Source: Robiginitalea biformata HTCC2501
GTDB lineage: Bacteria; Bacteroidota; Bacteroidia; Flavobacteriales; Flavobacteriaceae
Assembly: GCF_000024125.1 (NCBI RefSeq)
Contig: NC_013222.1
Location: forward strand, 186,001 to 250,000
DNA length: 64,000 nt
Reading direction: 5' to 3'
The notes beneath the pieces were generated by a model. It was not told where the DNA came from. It searched no databases and saw nothing but the letters and a program-made list of their open reading frames with translations. Below are positions 17,204 through 26,067 of this stretch, in pieces; within the stretch, counting starts at the first letter, position 1, and each line of letters opens with the position of its first letter. Made by a program: the position numbers and the translations under genes.

Positions 17204-17908
17204 TTAAAATCCGTCTGCCAGGGATTTGAGTTTACGCGCATCGGTAATGGAAAGGCGTTTCCCTGAAGTTTTGATCAGCCCTTCCTTGCGCAGTTCGGAG
17301 AGCATCCGGATGCAGGATTCGGTGGCCGTCCCAACCACGCTGGCGATATCCTCCCTGGAAAGCACCAACAGCAGGTAGCCTTCCCCGTCCTCCCCGAAAT
17401 TCTCCCGGAGGTAGAGAAGCGCCTGGGCGATCCGTTGTTTGACGGACTTCTGGGACATATTCACAATCACATCGTCGGCCTCGCGGAGGTCGTGTGCCAT
17501 GGTTTGCAACACCTCGTAGCTGAACTCGGGGTTCTTGTGCAACGTATCGGTGATGGCTTCCCGGGGGATAAAACAAATCTCCATGTCGTTGACCGCCGTG
17601 GCGCTCAGATTGGCCGATTCTTCGGCTACCACGGATCGCTGCCCGAGGACCTGGCCCTTGCTGGCCAGTTTGACGATCTGGTCTTTCCCATTTTCACTCA
17701 GCTTGGAAAGCTTGGAAACACCGTCCCGGACGCAGTACACCCCGGCCAGTTTTTCTCCTTCGTCAAAGATGATCTCGCCTTTTTTGATCTTACGGGACAC
17801 CTTGCTATCTGAGACTGCCTTCAGCTCCTCTTTAGACATGGCTTTCAGCGAGTTAAACTTCCTCACAATGCAGTTCTCGCAGCGAGATCTTCCGATTTCC
17901 TCTTCCAT
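17204..17908 (-). CDS. Crp/FNR family regulator, FNR-like
   Basis: A 234-residue protein from ATG 17908 (MEEEIGRSRCENC); the longer frame starts with a hydrophobic stretch not expected in this family. It has an N-terminal cysteine pair (C10, C13), a cyclic-nucleotide-type beta barrel at about 35-125, a long dimer helix, and a winged helix with LSREDIASVVGTATESCIRMLSELRKEG. C10, C13 and C112 fall at a constant offset of 10 from FNR cysteines 20, 23 and 122. The equivalent of FNR C29 is Asn19, although C59 exists. The gene is divergent from ccoI with an FNR-like box in between, so it probably controls the cbb3 genes. Confidence 0.88.
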   Translation of the reverse strand: MEEEIGRSRCENCIVRKFNSLKAMSKEELKAVSDSKVSRKIKKGEIIFDEGEKLAGVYCVRDGVSKLSKLSENGKDQIVKLASKGQVLGQRSVVAEESANLSATAVNDMEICFIPREAITDTLHKNPEFSYEVLQTMAHDLREADDVIVNMSQKSVKQRIAQALLYLRENFGEDGEGYLLLVLSREDIASVVGTATESCIRMLSELRKEGLIKTSGKRLSITDARKLKSLADGF

Positions 17909-17944
17909 AAATATAAATGTAGCGAAAAACAGCGAATCCCGAAA

Positions 17945-17989
17945 GCTGATATTTATCAGCATTTACCCGGGGGGCCCGTTGCACATTTG
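17945..17989 (+). promoter_or_regulatory. FNR-like box and -7 element upstream of ccoI
   Basis: A perfect dyad, GCTGAT-N4-ATCAGC, at 17945-17960 contains TGAT-N4-ATCA, the core of the FNR site. The -7-like CACATTTG is at 17982-17989. The box centre is 29.5 bp from the first base of the -7 element, the same spacing as at the ccoS and hemN sites, and about 41-43 bp before the expected start point. The box also lies 37 bp upstream of the regulator's own ATG on the other strand, so autoregulation is possible. Confidence 0.75.
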
Positions 17990-18034
17990 CAGTATGATCG
18001 GGATTTCCGGACATACGATTCAACAACCCAACGG

Positions 18035-20452
18035 ATGAGCGGCCCCTCCTGCTACCATTGCGGAGACCCCGCTGGCTCCGACGCCGTGGAATTTGACGGG
18101 CACACGTTCTGTTGCCGGGGATGCCGGACCGTGTACGACCTGTTCCAATCCCACAACCTGGAATATTACTATGAGTTGGAACAGGCTGCCGGTAAATCCC
18201 CTGCCGCCGCCGAGGGGGCTTACGACTATCTGGACGACCCGGAAATTGCCGGTCGCCTGCTGGATTTCCAGGACACCCGCCACCAGGTCATCAGCCTGTC
18301 CATTCCGCATATCCACTGCAGTTCGTGTATCTGGATTCTGGAAAACCTGCACAAACTCAACCCGGGGGTTATCAGCAGCCAGGTGGATTTCCCCAGGAAA
18401 AAGGCCCGCATCCATTTTAACCCGGAGCTGCTTTCGCTCAAAGCGCTTGTACGGCTGCTCGCAGCCATCGGGTACGAACCCTCCATTACGCTGGACGATT
18501 ACAGCGGGGGCGGAGAAAAAAAAGACCGCACGCTTACCTACCAGCTGGCCGTTGCAGGGTTTGCGTTTGGCAATATCATGTTCCTTTCCTTCCCGGAATA
18601 CTTTGAAAGCGGGGAGTACTGGCTGGAAAAATACAAGGTCCTGTTCCGCTGGCTCATGTTCAGCTTTTCGGTCCCGGTGGTGTTCTACTCCGGGATGGGA
18701 TATTTGCGAACCGCCTGGAAGGGTCTGCGATCGGGCTTGGTGAATATCGACCTGCCAATTGCCCTGGGCATCCTCACCCTTTTTATCCGGAGTACGGTGG
18801 AGATCATCGGGGACCTTGGCAGCGGGTTCTTCGACAGCCTTGCGGGTCTGGTTTTCTTCCTGTTGCTCGGCCGGTTCTTCCAGCAGCGCACCTATGCCCA
18901 CCTGTCTTTTGAAAGGGACTACAAATCCTACTTCCCCATCGCCGTCACCCGCATCGGGGAGGATGGAAAAGAAACCAATGTCCCCGTCTACGAAGTGGCC
19001 CCGGGCGACCGGCTGCTCATCCGGAACAACTCCCTGATCCCCGCGGATGCCGTACTCCTGAGCGGGACGGGGCAGATCGATTACAGCTTTGTCACCGGGG
19101 AGGCCCGGCCCGTATCGAAAAAAGCGGGGGACACCCTCTATGCCGGGGGCAAACAACTGCAGGGGCCCATTGAGGTCCGCGCGCTCCGGGAAGTCTCCCA
19201 GAGCTACCTGACGGAACTGTGGAGCGATTCCGCATTTTCGGGAGAGGCCCGCGGCAGCTTCCGGAATTTCACGGACCGGATCGGGAAGCGGTTTACCCTG
19301 GCCGTACTCACCATTGCCACCCTGTCGGCCGGTATTTGGCTGACCATCGACCCGGGCCGCTCCCTGGACGTCTTCACGGCAGTGCTGATCATCGCCTGCC
19401 CCTGTGCCATTGCCCTGGCGGCGCCGTTTACGCTGGGTAACCTCCTGCGGATCTTCGGCCGGAACGGGTTCTACGCAAAAGATACGAATGCGCTGGAGCG
19501 CATGGCAAAAACCGATACAATCCTGTTCGACAAAACAGGTACCATCAGCACTACCCGCCAGAACCAGATCACCTATACAGGCATCCCGCTGGAACCCCGG
19601 GAAGCGCTGGTGCTGAAAAACCTGCTCCGGGCATCCGGCCACCCGCTCAGCCAGACGCTCTACCGGCAGCTGGAACCCCTGGGCATCGTCCCCCTGGAAC
19701 ACTTTCGGGAGCACCTGGGCCAGGGCCTGGAAGGGGGTGCGGAAGGACACTATTTTAAAGTGGGTTCCCGGGGGTTTGTACAGGACAGCGAAATACCCAC
19801 AGGCCAAGTGGAAAGCGCCGGGGCTGAAGTTCATGTTCGCACGGCTGCAGGCTACAGGGGATGTTTCAATATCCGCAATGCATACCGCGAAGGAGCCGCC
19901 GGATTATTCGGCAGGCTTGCTCCCCGGTACAAACTCGCAGTCCTCTCCGGGGATAACGCTTCCGAGGAAGAAGCCCTGGAAGCCCTGCTGCCCCCGCTCA
20001 CCCCGGCTTATTTCAATCAGCAACCCGGGGACAAACTCCATTTTGTCAGGGAGTTGCAGCAAAACGGCCGGCAAGTTGCCATGGTGGGCGACGGGCTGAA
20101 TGACGCCGGCGCCCTGGCCCTAGCAGAGGTGGGTATCGCAGTTTCGGAAGACGCCAATTTGTTTACCCCGGCCTGCGATGCCATCCTGGACAGCCGGCAG
20201 TTCACCCGTCTGGATACCTTTTTAGGCCTCACCCGAAAGGCCATGGGGATTATCCGGCTCAGCCTCGCGCTGTCATTGATCTACAACGCCGTGGGGCTTT
20301 GGTTTGCCGTAACCGGCCGGCTGGAGCCGGTAGTTGCCGCTATCCTGATGCCCCTGAGCTCCATCAGTATCGTGGCATTTACCACCGCTGCCACCAACTG
20401 GATTGGTCGGAAACTCGACCGGTCGAAAACTGAAATAAATGCGCGTGGCTGA
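18035..20452 (+). CDS. ccoI: Copper P1B-type ATPase CcoI (FixI)
   Basis: An 805-residue protein from ATG 18035; a TTG at 17987 is in frame but lies inside the promoter. Domains in order: an N-terminal cysteine cluster (CYHCGD and CCRGCRTVYD), an HMA-like metal domain with HCSSCIWILENL, membrane helices, the transmembrane CPC site (C455-P-C457), phosphorylation motif DKTGT (D499), SGHPLS, and VGDGLNDAGAL. Such pumps export Cu(I) for assembly of the CuB centre of cbb3 oxidase. The position ahead of ccoS and ccoNO supports this role over general copper resistance. Its stop codon overlaps the FNR-like box of ccoS. Confidence 0.93.
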   Translation: MSGPSCYHCGDPAGSDAVEFDGHTFCCRGCRTVYDLFQSHNLEYYYELEQAAGKSPAAAEGAYDYLDDPEIAGRLLDFQDTRHQVISLSIPHIHCSSCIWILENLHKLNPGVISSQVDFPRKKARIHFNPELLSLKALVRLLAAIGYEPSITLDDYSGGGEKKDRTLTYQLAVAGFAFGNIMFLSFPEYFESGEYWLEKYKVLFRWLMFSFSVPVVFYSGMGYLRTAWKGLRSGLVNIDLPIALGILTLFIRSTVEIIGDLGSGFFDSLAGLVFFLLLGRFFQQRTYAHLSFERDYKSYFPIAVTRIGEDGKETNVPVYEVAPGDRLLIRNNSLIPADAVLLSGTGQIDYSFVTGEARPVSKKAGDTLYAGGKQLQGPIEVRALREVSQSYLTELWSDSAFSGEARGSFRNFTDRIGKRFTLAVLTIATLSAGIWLTIDPGRSLDVFTAVLIIACPCAIALAAPFTLGNLLRIFGRNGFYAKDTNALERMAKTDTILFDKTGTISTTRQNQITYTGIPLEPREALVLKNLLRASGHPLSQTLYRQLEPLGIVPLEHFREHLGQGLEGGAEGHYFKVGSRGFVQDSEIPTGQVESAGAEVHVRTAAGYRGCFNIRNAYREGAAGLFGRLAPRYKLAVLSGDNASEEEALEALLPPLTPAYFNQQPGDKLHFVRELQQNGRQVAMVGDGLNDAGALALAEVGIAVSEDANLFTPACDAILDSRQFTRLDTFLGLTRKAMGIIRLSLALSLIYNAVGLWFAVTGRLEPVVAAILMPLSSISIVAFTTAATNWIGRKLDRSKTEINARG

Positions 20453-20492
20453 CAAATATCATGTTTTGCCCCTGGCGACAGGGCTAGTTTTA
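20449..20492 (+). promoter_or_regulatory. FNR-like box and -7 element upstream of ccoS-ccoNOQPGH
   Basis: TGAC-AAAT-ATCA at 20450-20461 overlaps the ccoI stop codon. The -7-like TAGTTTTA is at 20485-20492, with TTTG at 20465-20468 as a possible -33. The centre-to--7 distance is 29.5 bp. The ATG of ccoS follows at 20513. Confidence 0.7.
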
Positions 20493-20512
20493 CAGCCAAA
20501 ACCGAATCGGGA

Positions 20513-20710
20513 ATGAGCGTTATCTACTTATTGCTGGCCATCAGTGTCACCGTGGCCCTGGTGTTTTTTGTGGTGTTCGTCATCTCCGTCAGGCGGGGGC
20601 AGTACGACGATGCCTATACGCCTTCCGTGCGCATGCTCTTCGACGACGAACTCGTCACTACCGGGGAGCCCGACAAAAAAGAGAATCCTTCAAAACCATC
20701 CAACAAATAG
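20513..20710 (+). CDS. ccoS: cbb3 oxidase assembly protein CcoS
   Basis: A 65-residue protein with one N-terminal membrane helix (about residues 3-25) followed by RRGQYDD, the conserved CcoS signature, and an acidic/lysine tail. CcoS is needed for correct cofactor insertion into the catalytic subunit of cbb3 oxidase. It lies 9 bp before ccoNO, and the two are clearly co-transcribed. Confidence 0.9.
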   Translation: MSVIYLLLAISVTVALVFFVVFVISVRRGQYDDAYTPSVRMLFDDELVTTGEPDKKENPSKPSNK

Positions 20711-20719
20711 TTTCTTTCT

Positions 20720-22921
20720 ATGGAAGTCGAACAGTTTAAATACGACAACAAGATTGTTCAGAAGTTCCTCTATGCCACCATGCTGTGGGGCATCGTAGGG
20801 ATGCTGGTAGGGCTGCTGCTGGCCTTTATGTTCCTGTTTCCCAACCTCACGGACGGCATCTCTTGGCTGAGCTTCGGGCGGCTGCGGCCGCTCCACACGA
20901 ATGCGGTCATCTTTGCCTTTGTGGGGAATGCCATTTTTGCCGGGATTTATTACTCCACCCAGCGGCTCCTCAAGGCGCGGATGTACAGCGACGCCCTGAG
21001 CAAGATCAATTTCTGGGGCTGGCAGCTGATTATCGTGTCGGCGGTACTTACCCTGCCCCTGGGGTATACCACCTCCAAGGAGTACGCCGAACTCGAGTGG
21101 CCCATCGATATCGCCATCACGCTGGTGTGGGTGGTTTTTGCCTGGAACTTTATCGGGACGGTCCTCAAGCGCAGACAGCGGCATTTGTACGTGGCCATCT
21201 GGTTTTACCTGGCCACCATCGTCACCGTAGCCGTGCTGCACATTTTCAACAGCCTGGAACTGCCGGTGAGCGCCCTGAAGAGTTATTCCGTATACGCCGG
21301 GGTCCAGGATGCGCTGGTACAGTGGTGGTACGGACACAACGCCGTGGCCTTTTTCCTGACGACGCCCTTCCTGGGGCTCATGTATTATTTTGTACCCAAG
21401 GCGGCCAACCGGCCGATCTATTCCTACCGGCTGTCCATTGTCCACTTCTGGTCGCTGATCTTTATCTATATCTGGGCCGGGCCGCACCACCTGCTTTATA
21501 CCTCCCTGCCGGACTGGGCCCAAAACCTCGGGGTCACCTTCTCGGTGATGCTGATTGCGCCTTCCTGGGGCGGGATGATCAACGGGCTGCTCACGCTGCG
21601 CGGCGCCTGGGACAAGGTCCGGACGAGCCCGGTGCTTAAATTCATGGTAGTTGCCATCACCGGCTATGGGATGGCCACCTTTGAAGGGCCCATGCTCTCC
21701 CTGAAAAATATCAACGCCATCGCCCACTTCAGCGACTGGATCATCGCCCACGTCCACGTGGGGGCCCTGGCCTGGAACGGCTTTCTGGCCTTCGGAATGG
21801 TCTACTGGATGGTGCCGCGGCTCTATAAAACGGACCTGTTCTCGGTCAAACTCGCCAACTTCCACTTCTGGATCGGCACGCTCGGGATCGTCCTCTATGC
21901 GCTGCCCATGTATGTTGCAGGATTCACCCAGGCGCTCATGTGGAAAGACTTCAACCCGGACGGGACACTGGTCTACGGGAACTTCCTGGAAACCGTCCAG
22001 GAGATCATGCCCATGTACTGGATGCGCGCTATCGGCGGGACCCTTTATCTGGTGGGCGTATTCGTGATGTTGTACAATATCGCAGTCACCATCCGGGGTG
22101 GGGAGGCCGTCAGCGATGAGCTGGCAGAAGCGGCACCCCTGAAACGGGTGAGCCGCAAACGCCTGGCGGGGGAAACCTTCCACACCTGGCTGGAGCGGAA
22201 ACCCGTGCAACTGACCATCCTGGCCACCATCGCCATCCTGATTGGCGGGGCGGTCCAGATCATCCCTACCCTGCTGGTGAAATCCAACATCCCGACCATC
22301 ACGAGCGTTACCCCCTATACCCCCCTGGAACTCGAAGGGCGGGACCTCTATATTCGCGAAGGCTGCGTCAGTTGCCACTCCCAGATGGTGCGTCCCTTCC
22401 GGAGCGAGGTGGAACGGTACGGGGAATACGCCAAGGCGGGGGAATTCGTGTACGACCACCCCTTCCTGTGGGGAAGCAAACGGACCGGTCCCGACCTGCT
22501 GCGCGTGGGGGGCAAGTACTCGGATAACTGGCACCTGAACCACTTTTACGACCCGCAGAGCACCTCTGCCGGTTCCATTATGCCCGCCTACCAGTGGCTG
22601 ATCCGGAACGAGCACGACCGCAGCGACATTCAGGATAAGATGCGGGCCATGGTAACCCTGGGCGTGCCCTATACGGAGGCGGATATCGAGGGGGCCTTTG
22701 AGTCCATGGAAGCCCAGGCTGCCCAAATCGAACAAAACCTGTACACCGACCCGGAATTTGCCCGGAGTTATGAAAACCAGAAGCAGAACGCACAGGAGAA
22801 CGGGGAGCCCTTCGTGGAGATGCGCAACCGGGAAATCGTCGCGATGATTGCCTACCTGCAGCGACTGGGTACGGATATCAAAATTGAACAGGGCAGCGAA
22901 GTTGCCTCCGAAAAACCATAA
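20720..22921 (+). CDS. ccoNO: Fused cbb3 cytochrome c oxidase subunits I and II (CcoN-CcoO)
   Basis: A 733-residue protein. Residues 1 to about 480 form the multi-helix CcoN part, with histidine-bearing segments such as LHTNAVIFAFVGN, WWYGHNAVAFFLTTPFLG, WAGPHHLLY and IIAHVHVGALAWNGF that ligate hemes b/b3 and CuB. A membrane anchor follows, then a CcoO part with one heme c site, C549-V-S-C552-H553 in REGCVSCHSQMVRP. This subunit reduces O2 with high affinity at the inner membrane. The N-O fusion is common in Bacteroidota, whereas many proteobacteria have separate genes. Confidence 0.95.
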   Translation: MEVEQFKYDNKIVQKFLYATMLWGIVGMLVGLLLAFMFLFPNLTDGISWLSFGRLRPLHTNAVIFAFVGNAIFAGIYYSTQRLLKARMYSDALSKINFWGWQLIIVSAVLTLPLGYTTSKEYAELEWPIDIAITLVWVVFAWNFIGTVLKRRQRHLYVAIWFYLATIVTVAVLHIFNSLELPVSALKSYSVYAGVQDALVQWWYGHNAVAFFLTTPFLGLMYYFVPKAANRPIYSYRLSIVHFWSLIFIYIWAGPHHLLYTSLPDWAQNLGVTFSVMLIAPSWGGMINGLLTLRGAWDKVRTSPVLKFMVVAITGYGMATFEGPMLSLKNINAIAHFSDWIIAHVHVGALAWNGFLAFGMVYWMVPRLYKTDLFSVKLANFHFWIGTLGIVLYALPMYVAGFTQALMWKDFNPDGTLVYGNFLETVQEIMPMYWMRAIGGTLYLVGVFVMLYNIAVTIRGGEAVSDELAEAAPLKRVSRKRLAGETFHTWLERKPVQLTILATIAILIGGAVQIIPTLLVKSNIPTITSVTPYTPLELEGRDLYIREGCVSCHSQMVRPFRSEVERYGEYAKAGEFVYDHPFLWGSKRTGPDLLRVGGKYSDNWHLNHFYDPQSTSAGSIMPAYQWLIRNEHDRSDIQDKMRAMVTLGVPYTEADIEGAFESMEAQAAQIEQNLYTDPEFARSYENQKQNAQENGEPFVEMRNREIVAMIAYLQRLGTDIKIEQGSEVASEKP

Positions 22922-22924
22922 GCC

Positions 22925-23116
22925 ATGATGAAATTTGTCAAAAACTATATGGAGACAATCGACGGGGTGGCCAACTACCCGATGATTTCCCTGTTAATCT
23001 TCTTTGTCTTCTTTATATTGTTGTTCTGGTGGGTGCTTACCGCCTCAAAACAACACGTGAAAGAAATGAGCGAATTGCCCCTGGAGGACGAACAACCAAA
23101 ACCGACTGAAAAATGA
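22925..23116 (+). CDS. ccoQ: CcoQ-like small cbb3 oxidase subunit
   Basis: A 63-residue protein with a single membrane helix (about residues 21-40) between a short N-terminus and a charged C-terminus. Gene order (between ccoNO and ccoP) and the topology fit CcoQ, the small stabilising subunit; sequence alone would not prove it. It starts 3 bp after ccoNO and overlaps ccoP by 4 bp. Confidence 0.8.
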   Translation: MMKFVKNYMETIDGVANYPMISLLIFFVFFILLFWWVLTASKQHVKEMSELPLEDEQPKPTEK

Positions 23117-24090
23117 GACAATCAACCCCCTGGTGGATCCGGATCCCCGTGCTGTTCTTTTTGATTTTCGGCCTGATGGAATACTTCATCGATTCAGGCG
23201 ACCAACCCGCATTTATCGCCCAACCGGCCGCAGCGCTCTTCCTGGTGGTTGTACTGGTGTTGCTCATTGCCGTGGAACTCATGATGCGGGGCATCGAAAA
23301 TGTCCTGTACCGGACCCTGGACCCGGCTGCCCGGAAGCGCTACCTGGAAATGAAAGCCCGGCCCCGGCGCTGGGAATGGGGTATGCGCGTGTACAGGAAC
23401 CTGCTTGGGTCTCGCCCCATCGAAGAAGAGGGCGAAATCATCCTGGACCACAATTACGACGGCATCCGGGAACTGGACAACCGGCTGCCGCCCTGGTGGG
23501 TCTATTCCTTCTATATCACCATAATTTTCAGTGTGATCTACATGTTCCGCTACCACGTATTCAGCGGGGACGACCAGCAAACCGAATTCGAGAAAGAGAT
23601 GGTCGCGGCCCGGGAAGCCGTTGCGGAATACAAGCGCACCGCCGTGGACCTGGTGGACGCGAGCACGGTGGAACTGCTTACCGAGCCTGCGGACCTCGCA
23701 GCAGGGGAAGCGATATTTACCGGCAACTGCGCGGTCTGCCATAAAGTGGACGGGGGCGGTTCCATCGGCCCGAACCTGACGGACGATTACTGGATCCTCG
23801 GCGGGGGCATCCGAAACATCTTTAACACGATCTCCGAAGGAGGCCGCGACGGGAAGGGGATGGTGGCCTGGAAGACCAACCTGAAACCCGGCGAAATTGC
23901 CCAGGTGGCAAGCTATATTGTGGGGTTGCACGGAACAAACCCGCCCGATGCCAAAGCCCCGGAAGGGGAACTCTACGTAGACCCGGATGCCCCGGTGGAC
24001 CGCGTGGAGGTGGAAACAGACAGTACCGGCGCAGAAGTAATCATCGAAACGGATACCCCCAACCCGCTGGAATCGGAGTCGGACCAATAA
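23113..24090 (+). CDS. ccoP: cbb3 oxidase subunit III CcoP, mono-heme type
   Basis: A 325-residue protein. It has two hydrophobic segments near the N-terminus (about 8-58), a further membrane helix at about 133-150 after PPWWVYSFYITIIF (the usual CcoP entry motif), then a periplasmic cytochrome c domain with C206-A-V-C209-H210. GGSIGPNLTDDYWILGGG and GMVAWKTNLKPGEIAQVASYI complete the heme domain. Only one CxxCH is present, while classical proteobacterial CcoP has two. The acidic C-terminal tail (about 275-325) is low-complexity. Confidence 0.92.
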   Translation: MRQSTPWWIRIPVLFFLIFGLMEYFIDSGDQPAFIAQPAAALFLVVVLVLLIAVELMMRGIENVLYRTLDPAARKRYLEMKARPRRWEWGMRVYRNLLGSRPIEEEGEIILDHNYDGIRELDNRLPPWWVYSFYITIIFSVIYMFRYHVFSGDDQQTEFEKEMVAAREAVAEYKRTAVDLVDASTVELLTEPADLAAGEAIFTGNCAVCHKVDGGGSIGPNLTDDYWILGGGIRNIFNTISEGGRDGKGMVAWKTNLKPGEIAQVASYIVGLHGTNPPDAKAPEGELYVDPDAPVDRVEVETDSTGAEVIIETDTPNPLESESDQ

Positions 24091-24134
24091 GCCCATCCGG
24101 ACAGGGGCCTGCGGAGGATTGAAAAAGGAATGAA

Positions 24135-25550
24135 ATGAGCAAGGACGAACGGTTCCGGGATTCCATAGGCACCATTGATGAAGCGGGCAAACGCGCCTGG
24201 GTTTTCCCAAAAAAGCCCAGTGGCAGGTTCTACACCTACCGCAAGTGGGTGAGCTACGCCCTGTTGCTCATCCTGGTTGCCTCCCCGTTTATCTATGTAA
24301 ACGGGAACCAGTTTATGCTCTTCAACGTCCTGGAGAGGCGGTTCAATATTTTTGGCCTCCCTTTCTGGCCCCAGGATTTCCACCTGGTGGTGATCTCCAT
24401 GATCATCGGCGTCATTTTCATCGCGCTCTTCACCACGGCCTTCGGACGGATCTTTTGCGGCTGGATGTGCCCGCAAACCATCTTTATGGAAATGGTATTC
24501 CGGCGCATCGAATACTGGATAGACGGGGATCGGGGCGCACAGATGCGACTGGACCGGCAACCGTGGAACCCGGTGAAGCTCCGCAAGCGACTGACCAAGT
24601 GGGCAGTGTTCTTTCTGATCTCCTTCGGGATCGCCAATGTATTCCTCGCCTACCTGATCGGGAGCGATACCTTGCTGCGCTATGTGCAGGATGGCCCGGC
24701 CGCCCACCTGGGGACCCTGGTGGCCCTGCTCATCTTTACCGGCGTCTTTTATTTTGTCTTTGCCTGGTTCCGGGAACAGGTTTGCATCATCGCCTGCCCG
24801 TACGGTCGGATGCAGGGGGTCCTGCTGGACGAGAAGTCGGTGGTGGTAGCCTACGACTACAAGCGGGGGGAGGCGGAAAAAGGGCGGAAAAAATTCCGCA
24901 AGGGGGAAGACCGCCAGGCCCTCGGCTACGGGGATTGCATCGATTGCCTGCAATGCGTCCACGTCTGCCCCACGGGGATTGACATCCGCAACGGCACCCA
25001 GCTGGAATGTGTAAACTGTACGGCCTGTATCGACGAATGCGACACGATCATGGAGAAGGTAAACCTCCCGAAAGGCCTGATCCGCTACGCGAGTGAAGAC
25101 GAGATCGCCCGCAAGAAGAAATTCCGGTTTACCCCCAGGATGAAGGGGTATGCCGCGGTATTAACCATCCTGACCGGGGTATTTATCGGCATGCTGTTCC
25201 TGAGGAACGACCTGGAGGCTTCCATCCTCAGGCTGCCCGGCCAGTTGTACCAGCGAAAGGAGAACCAGGTAATCAGCAATGTATACACCTACAAACTAAT
25301 CAACAAAACCACCCGGGAAATCCCGGACGTACATTTCCGGCTGCTTTCGCACACCGGGACGATCACTTTTGTCAAAGGCGACGGCTTTGCCGTGCCGGCG
25401 CAGGAACTGTTCGAAGGAACGCTGTTTATCGACATCCCGGAAACCGAGCTCAACGGCGACCAGGACAAGCTCCGGATTGGGGTCTACAGCGGGAAGGAAT
25501 TAATCGAAACCACGGCGACCCGTTTTCTGGCGCCGAGAACGTATAAATAA
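24135..25550 (+). CDS. ccoG: Cytochrome c oxidase accessory protein CcoG
   Basis: A 471-residue membrane iron-sulfur protein. It has about five transmembrane segments, conserved CGWMCPQTIFMEMVFRRIEY (about residues 107-126), and REQVCIIACPYGRMQ. A ferredoxin-like domain is at about 263-300 (CIDCLQCVHVCP and CVNCTACIDECD). The C-terminus is an immunoglobulin-like periplasmic domain. CcoG acts in copper reduction and delivery during cbb3 assembly. It begins 44 bp after ccoP and is followed 6 bp later by ccoH. Confidence 0.93.
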   Translation: MSKDERFRDSIGTIDEAGKRAWVFPKKPSGRFYTYRKWVSYALLLILVASPFIYVNGNQFMLFNVLERRFNIFGLPFWPQDFHLVVISMIIGVIFIALFTTAFGRIFCGWMCPQTIFMEMVFRRIEYWIDGDRGAQMRLDRQPWNPVKLRKRLTKWAVFFLISFGIANVFLAYLIGSDTLLRYVQDGPAAHLGTLVALLIFTGVFYFVFAWFREQVCIIACPYGRMQGVLLDEKSVVVAYDYKRGEAEKGRKKFRKGEDRQALGYGDCIDCLQCVHVCPTGIDIRNGTQLECVNCTACIDECDTIMEKVNLPKGLIRYASEDEIARKKKFRFTPRMKGYAAVLTILTGVFIGMLFLRNDLEASILRLPGQLYQRKENQVISNVYTYKLINKTTREIPDVHFRLLSHTGTITFVKGDGFAVPAQELFEGTLFIDIPETELNGDQDKLRIGVYSGKELIETTATRFLAPRTYK

Positions 25551-25556
25551 CGCGCT

Positions 25557-26003
25557 ATGAAAATTAACTGGGGCACCGGGATTGTAATCGCTTTTATCGG
25601 GTTTATCGGGTTCATCCTGTATTTCGTAATCCAGGCGAGCGCAGATCCGCGTGCCGAACACGACATGGTCACCGACTCGTATTACAAAAAGGAGCTGGAG
25701 TACCAGCAGGAGCTGAATGCCTCGGCCAACCTGAAGGCATCCGGTGGGGGCGTAACCGTCCGGCGGTTGCCCGACGGCCTCGCCATCCGGCTCCCGGAAC
25801 GGATGGACCCGGCCGCTATCCGGGGCACAATCGGGATGTACAGGCCGTCCGACGACAATCTGGATTTTGAATGGCCCATACAGCCCGGGGACTCCCTGCA
25901 GCGGATTCCATCAGACCGTTTGGTCGAGGGGCGCTGGGACCTCCGTATTGATTGGGAATACCATGGGGAAAAATACCTGTACCGGACCCGGCTGACGTAC
26001 TGA
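25557..26003 (+). CDS. ccoH: FixH/CcoH family protein
   Basis: A 148-residue protein with an N-terminal membrane helix (WGTGIVIAFIGFIGFILYF, about 4-22), then HDMVTDSYYKKELEYQ, the hallmark of FixH/CcoH, and a beta-rich periplasmic domain. CcoH is a membrane assembly factor of cbb3 oxidase. Its place immediately after ccoG is standard for this operon in Flavobacteriia. Confidence 0.88.
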   Translation: MKINWGTGIVIAFIGFIGFILYFVIQASADPRAEHDMVTDSYYKKELEYQQELNASANLKASGGGVTVRRLPDGLAIRLPERMDPAAIRGTIGMYRPSDDNLDFEWPIQPGDSLQRIPSDRLVEGRWDLRIDWEYHGEKYLYRTRLTY

Positions 26004-26067
26004 ACGGGATCTGCTCGGGGCCCTGCAGGGCATAGACGATTCATACAAAACCTAAAACGACGGGGAT

